Shown: positions 8,015-17,471 of the stretch, piece by piece
Numbering within the stretch: the first letter of the stretch is position 1
How the letters are laid out: each line of letters opens with the position of its first letter
Assembly: GCA_009773645.1 (NCBI GenBank)
Contig: WSYB01000015.1
Coordinates: 23,130 to 87,129 of the forward strand
Reading direction: 5' to 3'
Origin: Geobacteraceae bacterium
Lineage (GTDB): Bacteria > Desulfobacterota > Desulfuromonadia > Geobacterales > Geobacteraceae
Length of the DNA stretch: 64,000 bases
The notes under the pieces: model-generated
Told to the model about the DNA's origin: nothing
Databases searched by the model: none
What the model saw: only the letters and a program-made list of their open reading frames with translations
Made by a program: the position numbers and the translations under genes

Positions 8015-8917
8015 CTATGAACCCTTTTCTTTCTCCGTAGTTTCTCCCCCCCAGTAATCGAAAAAATTGTACCACTGGTCGGGATAGAGCCTTAAATATG
8101 TTTCGAATACGCGCAAAACCCGTTCAATTCCCTGCCGAACGGCCTTTTGGTGCAGTGCATGCCCTCCCGTCACATAGATCGGCTCCTCCATGATCGTGGC
8201 GTAGCGCCCTCCCTCCAGGGGAACGAAAACAGGGATGATCGGCGCACCCGTTGCCAGGGCCAGATATGCAGCTCCGAGCGGGATAGCAGCGGGACGGCCG
8301 AAAAACTCCAGGGTTATGGTATGGGAAGAGCCGTCCCGGTCGCCCAGCAGGGCCAGCACTTCATTGCGCCGCAGGGCGTTGACGGCCTCAATGGCCGCCA
8401 GCGGCGAGGTATCATGCCGATCCACATAGATGAACCTGATCCCCCGTGTGCTACGCACCCGTTCCCGCAGCTCGTTGACCGCTTCATCAGGTTCGCGAAA
8501 GGTGAGTACGTTCAAGGGATACCCCTTGTCTGCCAGCCCCAGCCCACCCAGTTCCCAGTTCCCCAGATGGGGAGAGATGAGGATGGCGCCGCACCCCTTG
8601 GCCAGCACCGCATCCAGCTGCTCCCCACCGACACTCCTGCCGATGAGGCCGAACAGTTTGGCGCCGGAAAAGCGCATCATCATCATTACGTCGGTCCAGT
8701 TGCGGGCAAACTTGTAATACGTGGCGAATACCAGTCTCTCCACGTTTCTCCGGCCGGTTATGACCCTGATGTTTCGCCGTACGCCGCGTCTATTCCCCGG
8801 CAGAAGGAAGTAAAACAGCCCCCCCCAGATGAAGGCGAAGGGGGGGTGAAGGAACCGGGGAACCAGGATGGTAAAGAGCCTGATGAAAAAAAGGTTTATG
8901 CCGCTGTAAAGTGCCAC
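8015..8917 (-). CDS. LpxL/HtrB-type lysophospholipid acyltransferase
   Basis: 300 residues with an N-terminal membrane segment (FFIRLFTILVPRFLHPPFAF) and the acyltransferase motif HLGNWELGG (HX4E) near residue 118, followed by GDRDGSS. Family members move an acyl chain from ACP to lipid A or another glycolipid at the inner face of the inner membrane. In aryl polyene clusters a related enzyme links the polyene to a lipid. Here the adjacent ACP suggests transfer of the cluster product to a membrane lipid or glycolipid. Confidence 0.85.
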   Translation of the reverse strand: MALYSGINLFFIRLFTILVPRFLHPPFAFIWGGLFYFLLPGNRRGVRRNIRVITGRRNVERLVFATYYKFARNWTDVMMMMRFSGAKLFGLIGRSVGGEQLDAVLAKGCGAILISPHLGNWELGGLGLADKGYPLNVLTFREPDEAVNELRERVRSTRGIRFIYVDRHDTSPLAAIEAVNALRRNEVLALLGDRDGSSHTITLEFFGRPAAIPLGAAYLALATGAPIIPVFVPLEGGRYATIMEEPIYVTGGHALHQKAVRQGIERVLRVFETYLRLYPDQWYNFFDYWGGETTEKEKGS

Positions 8918-8990
8918 TGTAAAAACCGTTCAACGTTCAATGTTCTCCGTTCAACGTCACAAATCCTCGAACCTTGGACCTCGAACCGTT
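8918..8990. repeat. Low-complexity intergenic repeat (GTTCAACGTTCAA type)
   Basis: Short AACGTTCAA/CGTTCAACG units and CCTCGAACC/CCTTGGACC units fill the gap between the acyltransferase and the SPASM radical SAM gene. No gene or terminator is evident. Confidence 0.4.
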
Positions 8991-10376
8991 TCATCCTTTC
9001 CCGTCGCCGACCCGCTTCTTTGGTCCGGCTTCGCCGCAAAATTCCTTTTCCCAGGCGGGGTCGGCAATTTCCCCATAACGCCGGGAATAGTCATCCATGT
9101 GGGAAGCCAGATCGGCAAAAATTTCGCCTGCCCCCTCGTGTGTCGGGTAAACCCCGGCGGAACTGAATAACTCCCGGCCCGCCGCCGGATGGTCGATCAG
9201 CATGCAGGGGCGCAGCAGGTTCTCATGCTTTCCCTGACATGACCGGATCTTCTGGAACAGCGGTGAGTTCAAGGCCTCTCGGAGGGTGGTCCTGCGGATA
9301 TTGTCCACGGCAAAATGGCAGAAGACGCACGGCTCTATGTCGCCGTTGGCGTTCACATGAAAATATTTTCTGCCGCCGGCAATGCAACCGCTGATAATCG
9401 GCCCGTCGTTCCAGAAATCCACGATGAGCATCGGCTTTTCCGTGCGGAAATCGATGGTGCGGCGGCGCATGCAGTCGCGCTGTTCCGGCGAGGGCATCAG
9501 CCCGAGGTCGGGATTTCTCCCCACCGGCACGTAGGAAAAGAGCCAGAGAGCGAAGCATCCCTTCTCCACCAGCAGGTCCATGAAGGTGTCACTGGTGATG
9601 ATGTCGGTGTTTTGGCTCGTCTGGGTAAAAGAGCCGCAGAAAGAAATCCCCGCCTCCTTTAGTAGGTCCATGGCTGCCATGACTTTATTAAAGTGTCCGG
9701 GGCCGCGACGCTCGTCGGTCTCCTTTTCATACCCTTCGAGGGAAAAGGCGGGCATGACGTTCCCCACGGAGATCAATCGGTCCACCATCCGTTCATCTAT
9801 GAGCCCGCCGTGGGTAAAGACGAGGAAAGCCATGTCCGAGTGCTTTTTGAATATTTCAAAGATGTCCTGCTTGAAAAACGGTTCGCCGCCGGAGATCACC
9901 GCAAAATAGATCCCCATCTCCTTCACCTGCGTCAGTACGGAATCCACCTCCTCAAGGGAGAGTTCCAGCGACTTCTGATAGTCGCCGGCGTAACAGCCGT
10001 AGCAGGAGAGATTGCACTTCATGGTGGGACTGATGACCACGGTGGAAGGAGGATAGTACCCTTCCCGCTCCGCCCATGCCTTCCGTTTGTTGGTGCCGGA
10101 GAGGAGGTGATTCACCGCCAGATTGGCGATCCACTTGTCGCGCTGGTTGGGGTGGAGATCGCGCAGGACCCGTCTCGGAAACTCGATGCTGGGGTGGTTC
10201 TCCCTGATAAGCTGACGGATCCACTTGATCCGTTCCCGGTAGTAATCCTTCTTCGGCAGGAGTTCCATCAGATAGGTCATCCGTACCAGATTCTCGTTGG
10301 AGGAGTTGGTCGCCAGGGAAAGGAGAAGGGAGAGTATCTTTTCGGTCGTGTAATTTTTCAGGCTTTGCAGCATCAT
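8991..10376 (-). CDS. Radical SAM protein with SPASM-like C-terminus
   Basis: 461 residues. The radical SAM motif is CNLSCYGC (CX3CX2C) near residue 119, followed by SGGEPFF. A cysteine-bearing C-terminal domain (GCIAGGRKYFHVNANGDIEPC then VFCHF and a later Cys) resembles SPASM domains that hold auxiliary FeS clusters and modify peptides, sugars or lipids. About 85 residues precede the core and are not recognisable. The start overlaps the glycosyltransferase stop by 4 nt. The gene is syntenic with the acyl cluster, but whether it works on the acyl chain or on the head group is unknown. Confidence 0.85.
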   Translation of the reverse strand: MMLQSLKNYTTEKILSLLLSLATNSSNENLVRMTYLMELLPKKDYYRERIKWIRQLIRENHPSIEFPRRVLRDLHPNQRDKWIANLAVNHLLSGTNKRKAWAEREGYYPPSTVVISPTMKCNLSCYGCYAGDYQKSLELSLEEVDSVLTQVKEMGIYFAVISGGEPFFKQDIFEIFKKHSDMAFLVFTHGGLIDERMVDRLISVGNVMPAFSLEGYEKETDERRGPGHFNKVMAAMDLLKEAGISFCGSFTQTSQNTDIITSDTFMDLLVEKGCFALWLFSYVPVGRNPDLGLMPSPEQRDCMRRRTIDFRTEKPMLIVDFWNDGPIISGCIAGGRKYFHVNANGDIEPCVFCHFAVDNIRRTTLREALNSPLFQKIRSCQGKHENLLRPCMLIDHPAAGRELFSSAGVYPTHEGAGEIFADLASHMDDYSRRYGEIADPAWEKEFCGEAGPKKRVGDGKG

Positions 10377-11053
10377 CTGGTTCCGTTATACCTCATGTAT
10401 TTAAGGAAGGTCATGCATATCTTCCAGGTGTCCTGCACAGCCCGGTAATGGCTGGTAGCGCGGCCATCGACCACCTGTGCCGCCACGGGTATGGAGCCGA
10501 TCCGAAAGCCGCCTCGCCAGGCTTTCATGAGGATTTCCATTTCCATGTGATAGCCGTTCGCGGAAAGCTCAACCTGCCGCAACAGAGAGGCGGAATAGTA
10601 ACGGAACCCCGACTGGGAGTCGGTTATTTCAAAGCCGGTCCGCTTCGCCATGCACCAGACCCCGAAACGATTCCAGATGCTCCGCAGTCCGGCCATCTGG
10701 CCGAACTGTGAGAACCTGGAAGCAATGAGGATGTCGTACCCTTTTTCCCGGGCGGTTGAAGCAAGCAGGGGAATTGCAGAAGCGTCGTGCTGGCCGTCGG
10801 CATCGATGGTTACAACTCCGTCGAAACCGTGCTTGAGAGCCCATGCAAAGCCGGTCCGAAGCGCAGCTCCCTTTCCGAGGTTCCGTCCATGGCTTATGAT
10901 ATTCACCGGAAGCTGCGAAGCACAGGCGGCGGTTCGGTCACTGGAACCGTCGTCAACCACCAGAAGCGGCGCTTTCGCCTGGAGGGCGTCATAAACCACA
11001 GCCGTTAGCATCTGTTCGGCATTAAAGGCCGGTATGATTATGCAGATTCCCAA
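10373..11053 (-). CDS. Glycosyltransferase family 2 (dolichyl-P-mannose-synthase-like)
   Basis: 226 residues of GT-A fold. The N-terminus IIIPAFNAEQML and VVDDGSSDRT are the nucleotide-sugar binding signature, and TIDADGQHD carries the DxD metal site (about residue 90). There is no clear membrane segment. It probably transfers a sugar from a nucleotide sugar to a lipid or polyprenyl carrier. Overlaps at both ends (with the deacetylase by 16 nt and the radical SAM gene by 4 nt) place it in the same operon. Confidence 0.88.
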   Translation of the reverse strand: MGICIIIPAFNAEQMLTAVVYDALQAKAPLLVVDDGSSDRTAACASQLPVNIISHGRNLGKGAALRTGFAWALKHGFDGVVTIDADGQHDASAIPLLASTAREKGYDILIASRFSQFGQMAGLRSIWNRFGVWCMAKRTGFEITDSQSGFRYYSASLLRQVELSANGYHMEMEILMKAWRGGFRIGSIPVAAQVVDGRATSHYRAVQDTWKICMTFLKYMRYNGTR

Positions 11054-11859
11054 CTCTCAACCAACTGCCTCAGCGTAACGAAGCTGAAACGCTGTAATAA
11101 ATGATTAAGCCGCCCCGCGGCATCGCTCCTGGGACCGTAGACGGCAAAGGATTCCAGGGGGGAAAGCTTCAGGCGGGGGCCGCAAGCATCCATTTCCCTG
11201 GGGTGGAGATAAAGCACCGCCGGGTTTCCCGCCTTGTTCAGGCGCCGCATGGTCCAACTGACCACGGCCGGAGGGAAAAGCCTGAACCCCCATCCCCCGC
11301 CGGAAGGAATATTGATAAACGGGAGTGATGTAACCATTGGCGGTATCTCGAAAATGCTTCCCCCCCCTGTCTCCACCTTGAAAGGGGCCCTCGGGCCATG
11401 GGGGTCTCCTACGAAGAGGAGAGGATTGAGGCTGGAATCGTACAGATACCCCTCTTCCTTTAATATATCAAAAGCCCACGGCATAGCCCGGCTAAGTGAC
11501 CACTGCGGCGCCCTGAACCCGACGGGGCGGTACCCGGCCTGACGTTCGAGGATACTCCCGGTGCGCCTGATTTCATCCCTGAACCGTCCGGGACCGAGCT
11601 GCCCAACCAGCCGGTGGGAATAGCCGTGCGAGGCTATTTCGTGGCCGGCAGCGGCGATCATGGGAACCAGCGCCGGCTCTTCCTCCGCCACGGAACCGAG
11701 GACAAAGAAGGTGGCCTTCACCTCAAACGCCGCCAGAAGAGTCAGTATCCGCTCGATGTTTTGCCGCACCCGCCGGCCGGAGACAGGAATCACCGGCTCA
11801 ACATCAACTTTGCAGACGTGGAACCATTCTTCCACATCAATGGTTATCGCATTATCCAC
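11038..11859 (-). CDS. Polysaccharide deacetylase (NodB homology, DUF3473-like C-terminus)
   Basis: 273 residues. ITIDVEEWFH gives the catalytic Asp and metal-binding Asp region, and HEIASHGYSHRLV gives the HxxxH metal site. FRAPQWSLS matches the RxPY/W substrate strand, and YLHPREMD the last His motif. The family removes N-acetyl groups from sugar polymers; this subfamily is common in exopolysaccharide and lipid-linked sugar clusters. It is the first gene of the minus-strand cluster, so the promoter should lie in 11860-12106. Confidence 0.87.
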   Translation of the reverse strand: MDNAITIDVEEWFHVCKVDVEPVIPVSGRRVRQNIERILTLLAAFEVKATFFVLGSVAEEEPALVPMIAAAGHEIASHGYSHRLVGQLGPGRFRDEIRRTGSILERQAGYRPVGFRAPQWSLSRAMPWAFDILKEEGYLYDSSLNPLLFVGDPHGPRAPFKVETGGGSIFEIPPMVTSLPFINIPSGGGWGFRLFPPAVVSWTMRRLNKAGNPAVLYLHPREMDACGPRLKLSPLESFAVYGPRSDAAGRLNHLLQRFSFVTLRQLVESWESA

Positions 11860-12106
11860 CGAAAAAGGCCAAAGAAACGAACCGTTGGTATCCCATATAG
11901 TTAAAGGCGCAGACTACACTGTTTTGCTAATTAAGTCAATATGAGTGGCGACCTGCCGGCAGCGCCTTAAACCGACAGCGGACGCCGCGCCTTAATCATA
12001 TAAATCTTGACTATCCCCCCTTTTCTACATTAATCTTGAATCAATGTATCGTTTTTAATGCATATTTCCGTTCCTAGTCCTATATCTATGAACCAGGAGT
12101 AAAGAT

Positions 12107-13741
12107 TTGCGCCTCAGCCTTATCACAAAGCTGACTATCGCCACGAGTCTGGTTTTGCTGACTTTTATGACGGTCTTTGCTTATGTTAACCTGGAAGCAC
12201 TGGAAAAACTCCTCATTGAGGAAGCAATCTCGGATGCGGACAAGTTGAGCGAAACTATCATTAAAACAACCCACTATCAGATGCTCGAAAACAACCAGAT
12301 GCGGGTCTATCAGATGATTCAGGAAGTGGGGACCCAGAGCGGGATCGAGCATATCCGGATGATCAACAAAAACGGCCGCATCATCTTTTCGACCAAAGAA
12401 CCCGAAATAGGGACCTTCCTCGACAAGACAGCCGCAGCATGCAACATGTGCCATGCCGGGGAAAAACCGCTCACACACGCCTCCACCATGAACAGGAGCC
12501 GGACTTTTTTCGACAAGGATGGGAAACAGGTCCTTGGGCTGGCCAAGGCCATTTACAACGAAGAGGGGTGTTACACCTCAAAATGTCACTTCCATCCCGA
12601 AAATTTCAGGGTTCTCGGCGTACTGGACATCATAGTTTCCCTGGACAACATGCGTGCGCTGCTCAGCTCATACCGTTACAAGATCGGCGCCATGACCTTC
12701 TTCATGCTTGCCCTGGTCTGGGGCAGTATGACTTTATTAACGCAGAAACTTGTAAATCAGCCGGTCAAGCACCTGTTGCGTCACACAAAGCTGCTCGCCC
12801 AAGGAGAACTGGACGCAAGTGTTCCGTACTTCTCCACCAGCGAACTTGGGGAACTGGCAAACGCCTTCAACGACATGACCTTGAATCTGAAAAGGGCGAG
12901 GAACGAACTGGAAGACTGGGGAAAAAACCTGGAAACTAAAGTTGAAGAAAGAACCCACGAGTTGAAGGCTATCCAGGCACAGCTGGTACGTTCCGAAAAA
13001 CTTGCATCCCTTGGGGAGCTGGTAGCAGGCATTGCACATGAAATCAACAACCCCCTGACAGGGATAATGGTCTTTGCTTCCCTTGCCCGCGACAATCCGA
13101 AGCTTCCCCAGGATATTAAAAACGATATGAATCTTATCACCAGGGAAACTGAACGCTGTGCCAAGATCGTCAAGGGGCTCCTTGAATTTTCCAAGGAATC
13201 GCCGCCGCAGAAGAAACCGTCGTACATCGACGACATTATGGACCTCACTATTGCACTAGTTGAAAACCAGTCGAGCTTCCATGACATCAACATTATCAGG
13301 GACTATGATAAAGAGATGGTACAGATCCTTATAGATCCGCACCAGATCGAACAGGTGTTTGTCAATATTCTCCTTAATGCCAGCCACGCCATGCCGGACG
13401 GCGGCGACCTCACGATCAAAACCGGCATGGAAAGCGAAGAGGGATATGCCTACATCAAAGTATCGGATACCGGTTGCGGTATCTCCGAACAGAATCTGGA
13501 AAAAATATTCGACCCGTTCTTCACCACAAAAGAAAACAGGGGGACCGGTCTCGGCCTGTCGGTTTCCTACGGAATAATCGAAAGTCACGGCGGGAAGATC
13601 GAAGTCAAGAGCAAGGTGGGGTCAGGGACTGCATTTACAATCAGGCTCCCATTACACCCAGACGGAGAAGAGGGAGTTTCTTCCGCCGCCCAAAACGGAA
13701 TAGTGTTAGGAAACATAGCGAGGCCTGAAGAGGAGAGGTAA
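12107..13741 (+). CDS. Sensor histidine kinase with periplasmic c-type heme domain
   Basis: 544 residues. TM1 about 5-25, periplasmic domain 26-190, TM2 about 192-212, HAMP 213-265, coiled linker, HisKA with phospho-His 311 (GIAHEINNP), then HATPase ([28 protein letters not shown]). The periplasmic part has CNMCH (C112-H116), a canonical heme c site, and CYTSKCH (C155-H161), a CX4CH site. A His in TTHYQML (H56) is conserved in the paralogue at 28912-29778, with all sites at the same residue numbers. Expected to sense periplasmic redox state or a heme ligand. TTG start at 12107 follows AGGAGT by a good distance. The stop is 5 nt from the end of a convergent NtrC-type regulator, its likely partner. 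Confidence 0.92.
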   Translation: MRLSLITKLTIATSLVLLTFMTVFAYVNLEALEKLLIEEAISDADKLSETIIKTTHYQMLENNQMRVYQMIQEVGTQSGIEHIRMINKNGRIIFSTKEPEIGTFLDKTAAACNMCHAGEKPLTHASTMNRSRTFFDKDGKQVLGLAKAIYNEEGCYTSKCHFHPENFRVLGVLDIIVSLDNMRALLSSYRYKIGAMTFFMLALVWGSMTLLTQKLVNQPVKHLLRHTKLLAQGELDASVPYFSTSELGELANAFNDMTLNLKRARNELEDWGKNLETKVEERTHELKAIQAQLVRSEKLASLGELVAGIAHEINNPLTGIMVFASLARDNPKLPQDIKNDMNLITRETERCAKIVKGLLEFSKESPPQKKPSYIDDIMDLTIALVENQSSFHDINIIRDYDKEMVQILIDPHQIEQVFVNILLNASHAMPDGGDLTIKTGMESEEGYAYIKVSDTGCGISEQNLEKIFDPFFTTKENRGTGLGLSVSYGIIESHGGKIEVKSKVGSGTAFTIRLPLHPDGEEGVSSAAQNGIVLGNIARPEEER

Positions 13742-13746
13742 GCAAT

Positions 13747-15165
13747 TCAATTATCGGCCCGGTGGCCCCTGGCGGAGATGCCCAGTTTCTTAAGGAGAGC
13801 CTGAAAGTTGGGGCGCTGCATCCCGGTTTCTTCAGCAGCCTGTGTGATATTCCAGTTATTTCTTTTCAACGCATTGATCACAAAGGCCTTTTCTATAGGT
13901 TCGACTGCCCGTTCACGGATCTGCCGCTTGGTTTCCTTAAGCTCCTCCACGCTGCGGGGAATATACCCCCCAAGGTTGCCTTTTTCAGCATCACCCGGCA
14001 GCTGCAGCTCCAGGTTCATCTTTTCAATCGTATCTCCTTCGGCCAGAACAACCGCCCGTTCAATAATGTTCTCCAGTTCACGGACGTTCCCCGGAAAAGC
14101 GTATTGCTCCAGAAGTGCCATGGCATCAGGATCCACCCCCCGCAATTCCCTGCCGAGTTCGTCGGCAAACTTTTTCAGAAAGTGTCCGATCAAAAGCGGC
14201 AGGTCCCCTTTCCGCTCCCGAAGGGGAGGGAGGTCTATCGGTATGATATTCAGCCTGAAAAAGAGGTCTTCCCTGAAGCTCCCTTCCGCAACCATCGTAC
14301 GGAGGTTACTGTTGCTCGCAGCCACCAGCCGTATATCTATGGGAATAGGCTGGGTGCCCCCGATAGGAGTGACCTCACGCTCCTGCAGAACACGCAATAG
14401 CTTTGCCTGGGTAGTGAGACTGATGTTGGCAATTTCATCCAGAAACAGGGTCCCGCCGTCCGCCACCTTGAACAGCCCGGTTTTTGTCTGGATGGCGCCG
14501 GTAAACGAACCCTTGACGTGCCCGAACAACTCGCTTTCCAGAAGGTTCTCCGCCAGAGAAGTGCAATCGACCGCGACAAAAGGATTATCACGCCTTGGGC
14601 TGTTTCTGTGAATGGCCTGCGCAACCAGTTCTTTTCCCGTCCCGCTTTCGCCGGTAATCAGAACAGTGCTGTCGGTGGGAGCAACCTGAAGGATGCGTCG
14701 ATAAATCCTCTGCATCTCCCTGCTTTCCCCGACAAACATGTCAAAACCGTGGTGGTCGCGGAGTTCCTTGCGAAGATAGATGGTATCCAGAAGAACAACT
14801 TTTTGTTCCAGGGCTTTATTAACTTTTTCGACGATCTGTTCAGGGGTGAACGGTTTTGCGATGTAATCAACCGCACCGCTTTTCATTGTTTCAACAGCAG
14901 TATCCACGGTGGAATACCCTGTTATGATGATGACGGGGACCTCGGGCTGGAGTATTTTTATGCTTTTCAGGACCTCCATGCCGCTCATTCCCGGCATTTT
15001 CAAGTCTGTAATGACAAGAGCAAAATCTTCCTCCTGCATCCGTTCAATGGCAAGACGCCCGGTTGCAAAGGTCGCAACCTCGAATCCTTCGCTTTCCAGA
15101 ATCCGCCGCAGCCCCTCCCTTATTACCGCTTCATCATCAACAACCAGTATATTCTTTTTTTCCAT
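13747..15165 (-). CDS. Sigma-54 response regulator (NtrC family)
   Basis: 472 residues: receiver 1-120 with DD at 10-11 and phospho-Asp 54 (VITDLKMPG), AAA+ domain with GESGTGKE Walker A (about 170), the sigma-54 contact loop as GSFTGA (common variant of GAFTGA), GGTLFLDEI Walker B, and a C-terminal Fis-type helix-turn-helix (NITQAAEETGMQRPNF). It activates RNA polymerase with sigma-54 from upstream sites. It converges on the heme-c kinase gene, which I infer to be its partner. Its targets may include the cytochrome operons at 18.5 and 23.4 kb. Confidence 0.93.
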   Translation of the reverse strand: MEKKNILVVDDEAVIREGLRRILESEGFEVATFATGRLAIERMQEEDFALVITDLKMPGMSGMEVLKSIKILQPEVPVIIITGYSTVDTAVETMKSGAVDYIAKPFTPEQIVEKVNKALEQKVVLLDTIYLRKELRDHHGFDMFVGESREMQRIYRRILQVAPTDSTVLITGESGTGKELVAQAIHRNSPRRDNPFVAVDCTSLAENLLESELFGHVKGSFTGAIQTKTGLFKVADGGTLFLDEIANISLTTQAKLLRVLQEREVTPIGGTQPIPIDIRLVAASNSNLRTMVAEGSFREDLFFRLNIIPIDLPPLRERKGDLPLLIGHFLKKFADELGRELRGVDPDAMALLEQYAFPGNVRELENIIERAVVLAEGDTIEKMNLELQLPGDAEKGNLGGYIPRSVEELKETKRQIRERAVEPIEKAFVINALKRNNWNITQAAEETGMQRPNFQALLKKLGISARGHRADN

Positions 15166-15359
15166 CTATCCTGCCCCTTCGCTTCTCCTCTGCCAAGGAT
15201 AAGCCCCCATGTGTCAGCGATACAACCATGCTCCGTGAACTCGCCATAAAACACCGGTTCACGAGATAAACCGTGCTTTATTCAGGAGGCTGAAGCCGGC
15301 AGCTCCCCATAAATGCCGTGAACACGCATTGCATCAGACAACACTAATCTGACCCGATA

Positions 15360-15388
15360 ACTCTAAATAAATTATTCAGTTAAGTCAA
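15360..15388 (-). promoter_or_regulatory. Possible sigma-70 promoter for the NtrC-type regulator
   Basis: Minus strand: TTGACT, 17-nt spacer, TAGAGT. It lies about 195 nt upstream of the regulator start. The rest of 15166-15531 (about 370 nt) shows no gene on either strand. Confidence 0.35.
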
Positions 15389-15531
15389 GCATCAAACGAG
15401 GTCCCGAAAACATGCAGATTGATTCGTATCTTTTTAGGGAATTCCAATGCCAGGGATGGAGTCTTGAAAGGGAAAAAGAGAGGGCCGGCAATTTTAATTT
15501 CTTAACGCCGGCGCCACCATCATGAAGAACT

Positions 15532-15572
15532 TAAAAAAACCCGGAGGAAGATGCGTTCCCTCCGGGTTTTGA
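15532..15572 (-). terminator. Intrinsic terminator of the 7-heme/cytochrome b operon
   Basis: Complementary arms CCCGGAGG and CCTCCGGG with a run of seven T on the minus strand after the stem. It sits 23 nt past the cytochrome b stop codon. Confidence 0.75.
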
Positions 15573-15594
15573 TGATCATTTTTGTTGAGAAGTC

Positions 15595-16287
15595 TCAACT
15601 GCTCACATGTTCCGCATGTTTTCCCAGATCGTGTACCGGTTTGTGCTCATGGCCATGCTCCTCGACCTCTTCCCACCCGGTTATCATCGGCACAAAATAG
15701 GCGAAGGGGGTATGCCCCAGGGTTGCCAGGTAAATATGGGTGAATAGGAAGGCGCACAGGGAGCACGCCAGGAGGAAATGGGTACCGACGAGAATCTTGA
15801 GCCCGCCCATCATGATCAGCAGATCCCTGAGCGGAGCTATGTTCATCAGAGCAATCCCGGTAAGGCTGACGAGCGGCACGAGTACAAACATGATGGCCAG
15901 GTACGCCGACTTCTGCATCGGATTAAACTTGTTGTCCGGCGTTGCGTGGTGCGGGTTGGGCTTGCCGCGGAAGTAGTTGAAGAAGTAAAATATCGCCTGG
16001 CGGATAATGCCGCTCTGAAGATCTTCCTTTTTGGGGATGTAGAGCTGTGCCATGGTGCCGGCAAACAGCGTGTAGTAAAAGAACCACAAGGAGAAGGAGA
16101 GCGACACGACGATGCCGGCAGTGTTGTGGAGGCGGATGGCCGCCTTATAGGTTCCGAACAGGTTGACGTATTCCGGGAAACGGATCTGCGCGCCTGTTAT
16201 ACACAGTGTTACTATCCCCAAGGCGTTGAGCCAGTGCCAAATGCGAACCGGGGTCGGCTGTAGATAGATCATTTTCTTTTCACTCAT
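15595..16287 (-). CDS. Membrane b-type cytochrome subunit (HyaC/FdnI-like)
   Basis: 230 residues with four to five hydrophobic helices (about 18-36, 55-80, 130-152, 168-190). His residues in PVRIWHWLNA, RLHNTAG, GTHFLLACS and FTHIYLATLGH fit ligands for two b hemes in the cytochrome b561/formate dehydrogenase gamma class. The C-terminal tail is rich in His/Glu (EEVEEHGHEHKP). It begins 2 nt after the stop of the seven-heme cytochrome gene. Together they should form a menaquinone-linked membrane complex, comparable to Geobacter CbcL, where both parts are fused in one protein. Direction of electron flow is not determinable. Confidence 0.85.
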   Translation of the reverse strand: MSEKKMIYLQPTPVRIWHWLNALGIVTLCITGAQIRFPEYVNLFGTYKAAIRLHNTAGIVVSLSFSLWFFYYTLFAGTMAQLYIPKKEDLQSGIIRQAIFYFFNYFRGKPNPHHATPDNKFNPMQKSAYLAIMFVLVPLVSLTGIALMNIAPLRDLLIMMGGLKILVGTHFLLACSLCAFLFTHIYLATLGHTPFAYFVPMITGWEEVEEHGHEHKPVHDLGKHAEHVSS

Positions 16288-16289
16288 GA

Positions 16290-17360
16290 CTAGTGCCCCT
16301 TTCCATTTCTGTTTTTCCTGGTTAAAAACCGCATCGAGCCGTGCCCTACAGGCAGGATCAGCCCGCCTACAATGATGAGAAGACCGATTTTATCGAGTAT
16401 CGGGTTTCTGGTCGATCCCAGCATGTAGAAATCCGGTGTACCGTTCAGTGCATCCAGCACCGCACCTTTCTCCACCTCTGCCCGCTGGAAGCTCCCGTCC
16501 TTCTCCGGCAAGGAGATATAGCTGGTCTGTCTGGCTTCAGGCCCGGAGGCGTGACAGAATGTACAGTCCCACCGATTGGCAAGCACCTGGAAGTTGTGGG
16601 TAGCAACTTCGGGGGTCATCATCCCCAGCAGGCGGATTGATTTGTGGGCAGGATTGCCGTTGAACAGTTTGAGTTCGGCCAAGGATATGTAGTTGTCGCT
16701 GTTGGTATCAATCAGTGTACGGATATCTTTATCCCCTACAAACTTTTTCAACTCATCGTGGGTTGCCAGTTTAAAATCCCCATATCGAGAGTTGTCTTCC
16801 CGTTTGATGATATACATGGTGATCACGTAATTCTTGGACTCGGAATGACAGGTGACGCAGGGAAGCGCTTCAATATGCTGTTCGGCCTGGGGCAGCCATT
16901 CAGCGTGCTTCTCCACCATTTTGGCAGGTTCGTGACATTTTGCGCACATCTTGTTCATATCATGCCCGGAAATTTCCGTAGGTGTGCATACCTCATGGGG
17001 GTTATGGCAATCGCCGCAATTGGCGTTTTTAGCGTGCATGCTCTTGGAGTATTCTTCGAGTACATCTCCGTGGCAATCCTGACATCTGGTCGTGGCCGAC
17101 ACGGATATCCCGTCTTTCGGGTGTTTATCGGTGACCGTGTCATGGCACGTACGGCAACCGAAGTTTGAATCTGCCAGCTTCGAATGATTGGTATGGTTGT
17201 ATTTCACCGGATCAATCAGATGATCCTTCCCTACCTTGGTAATGTCATTGTGACAGTTAAGACAGCCTTCGCTACCCGCGCCCCATGCCGCGGAAACCAA
17301 GGCGACCAGTGTAAGCGCCAGGGCCAGACAAAGAAATGGTGGTTTTATCTTTGTTTTCAC
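16290..17360 (-). CDS. Seven-heme membrane-anchored c-type cytochrome with an EF-hand
   Basis: 356 residues from a GTG start at 17360 that follows GGAGGAAGG at ideal spacing (the TTG at 17375 is part of that ribosome site). An N-terminal signal (about 6-27) is followed by seven CXXCH sites: CLNCH, CRTCH, CQDCH, CGDCH, CAKCH, CVTCH, then after a gap CTFCH. Between hemes six and seven, DTNSDNYISLAE (16674-16709) is a complete EF-hand calcium loop. A C-terminal transmembrane helix (KIGLLIIVGGLILPVGHG) anchors the protein with heme domains in the periplasm. Paired with the cytochrome b gene downstream. Preceded in the operon by two small membrane proteins and a receiver. Confidence 0.9.
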   Translation of the reverse strand: MKTKIKPPFLCLALALTLVALVSAAWGAGSEGCLNCHNDITKVGKDHLIDPVKYNHTNHSKLADSNFGCRTCHDTVTDKHPKDGISVSATTRCQDCHGDVLEEYSKSMHAKNANCGDCHNPHEVCTPTEISGHDMNKMCAKCHEPAKMVEKHAEWLPQAEQHIEALPCVTCHSESKNYVITMYIIKREDNSRYGDFKLATHDELKKFVGDKDIRTLIDTNSDNYISLAELKLFNGNPAHKSIRLLGMMTPEVATHNFQVLANRWDCTFCHASGPEARQTSYISLPEKDGSFQRAEVEKGAVLDALNGTPDFYMLGSTRNPILDKIGLLIIVGGLILPVGHGSMRFLTRKNRNGKGH

Positions 17361-17471
17361 GGTTCCTTCCTCCAATAAAGTTGATCTTTCATGTTATTTG
17401 CCTTCATTCCAATGCCCTGTGAGATGTGCAACCTCCCATGATCGATTCCCGAGGCTTCGGAGAGGCCGGTT

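Noticed and set aside
11943-11962. GG-N10-GC element upstream of the heme-c kinase gene
   Set aside because: Sits in GC-rich sequence and matches the sigma-54 consensus poorly (CGGCA at -12), so chance is likely.
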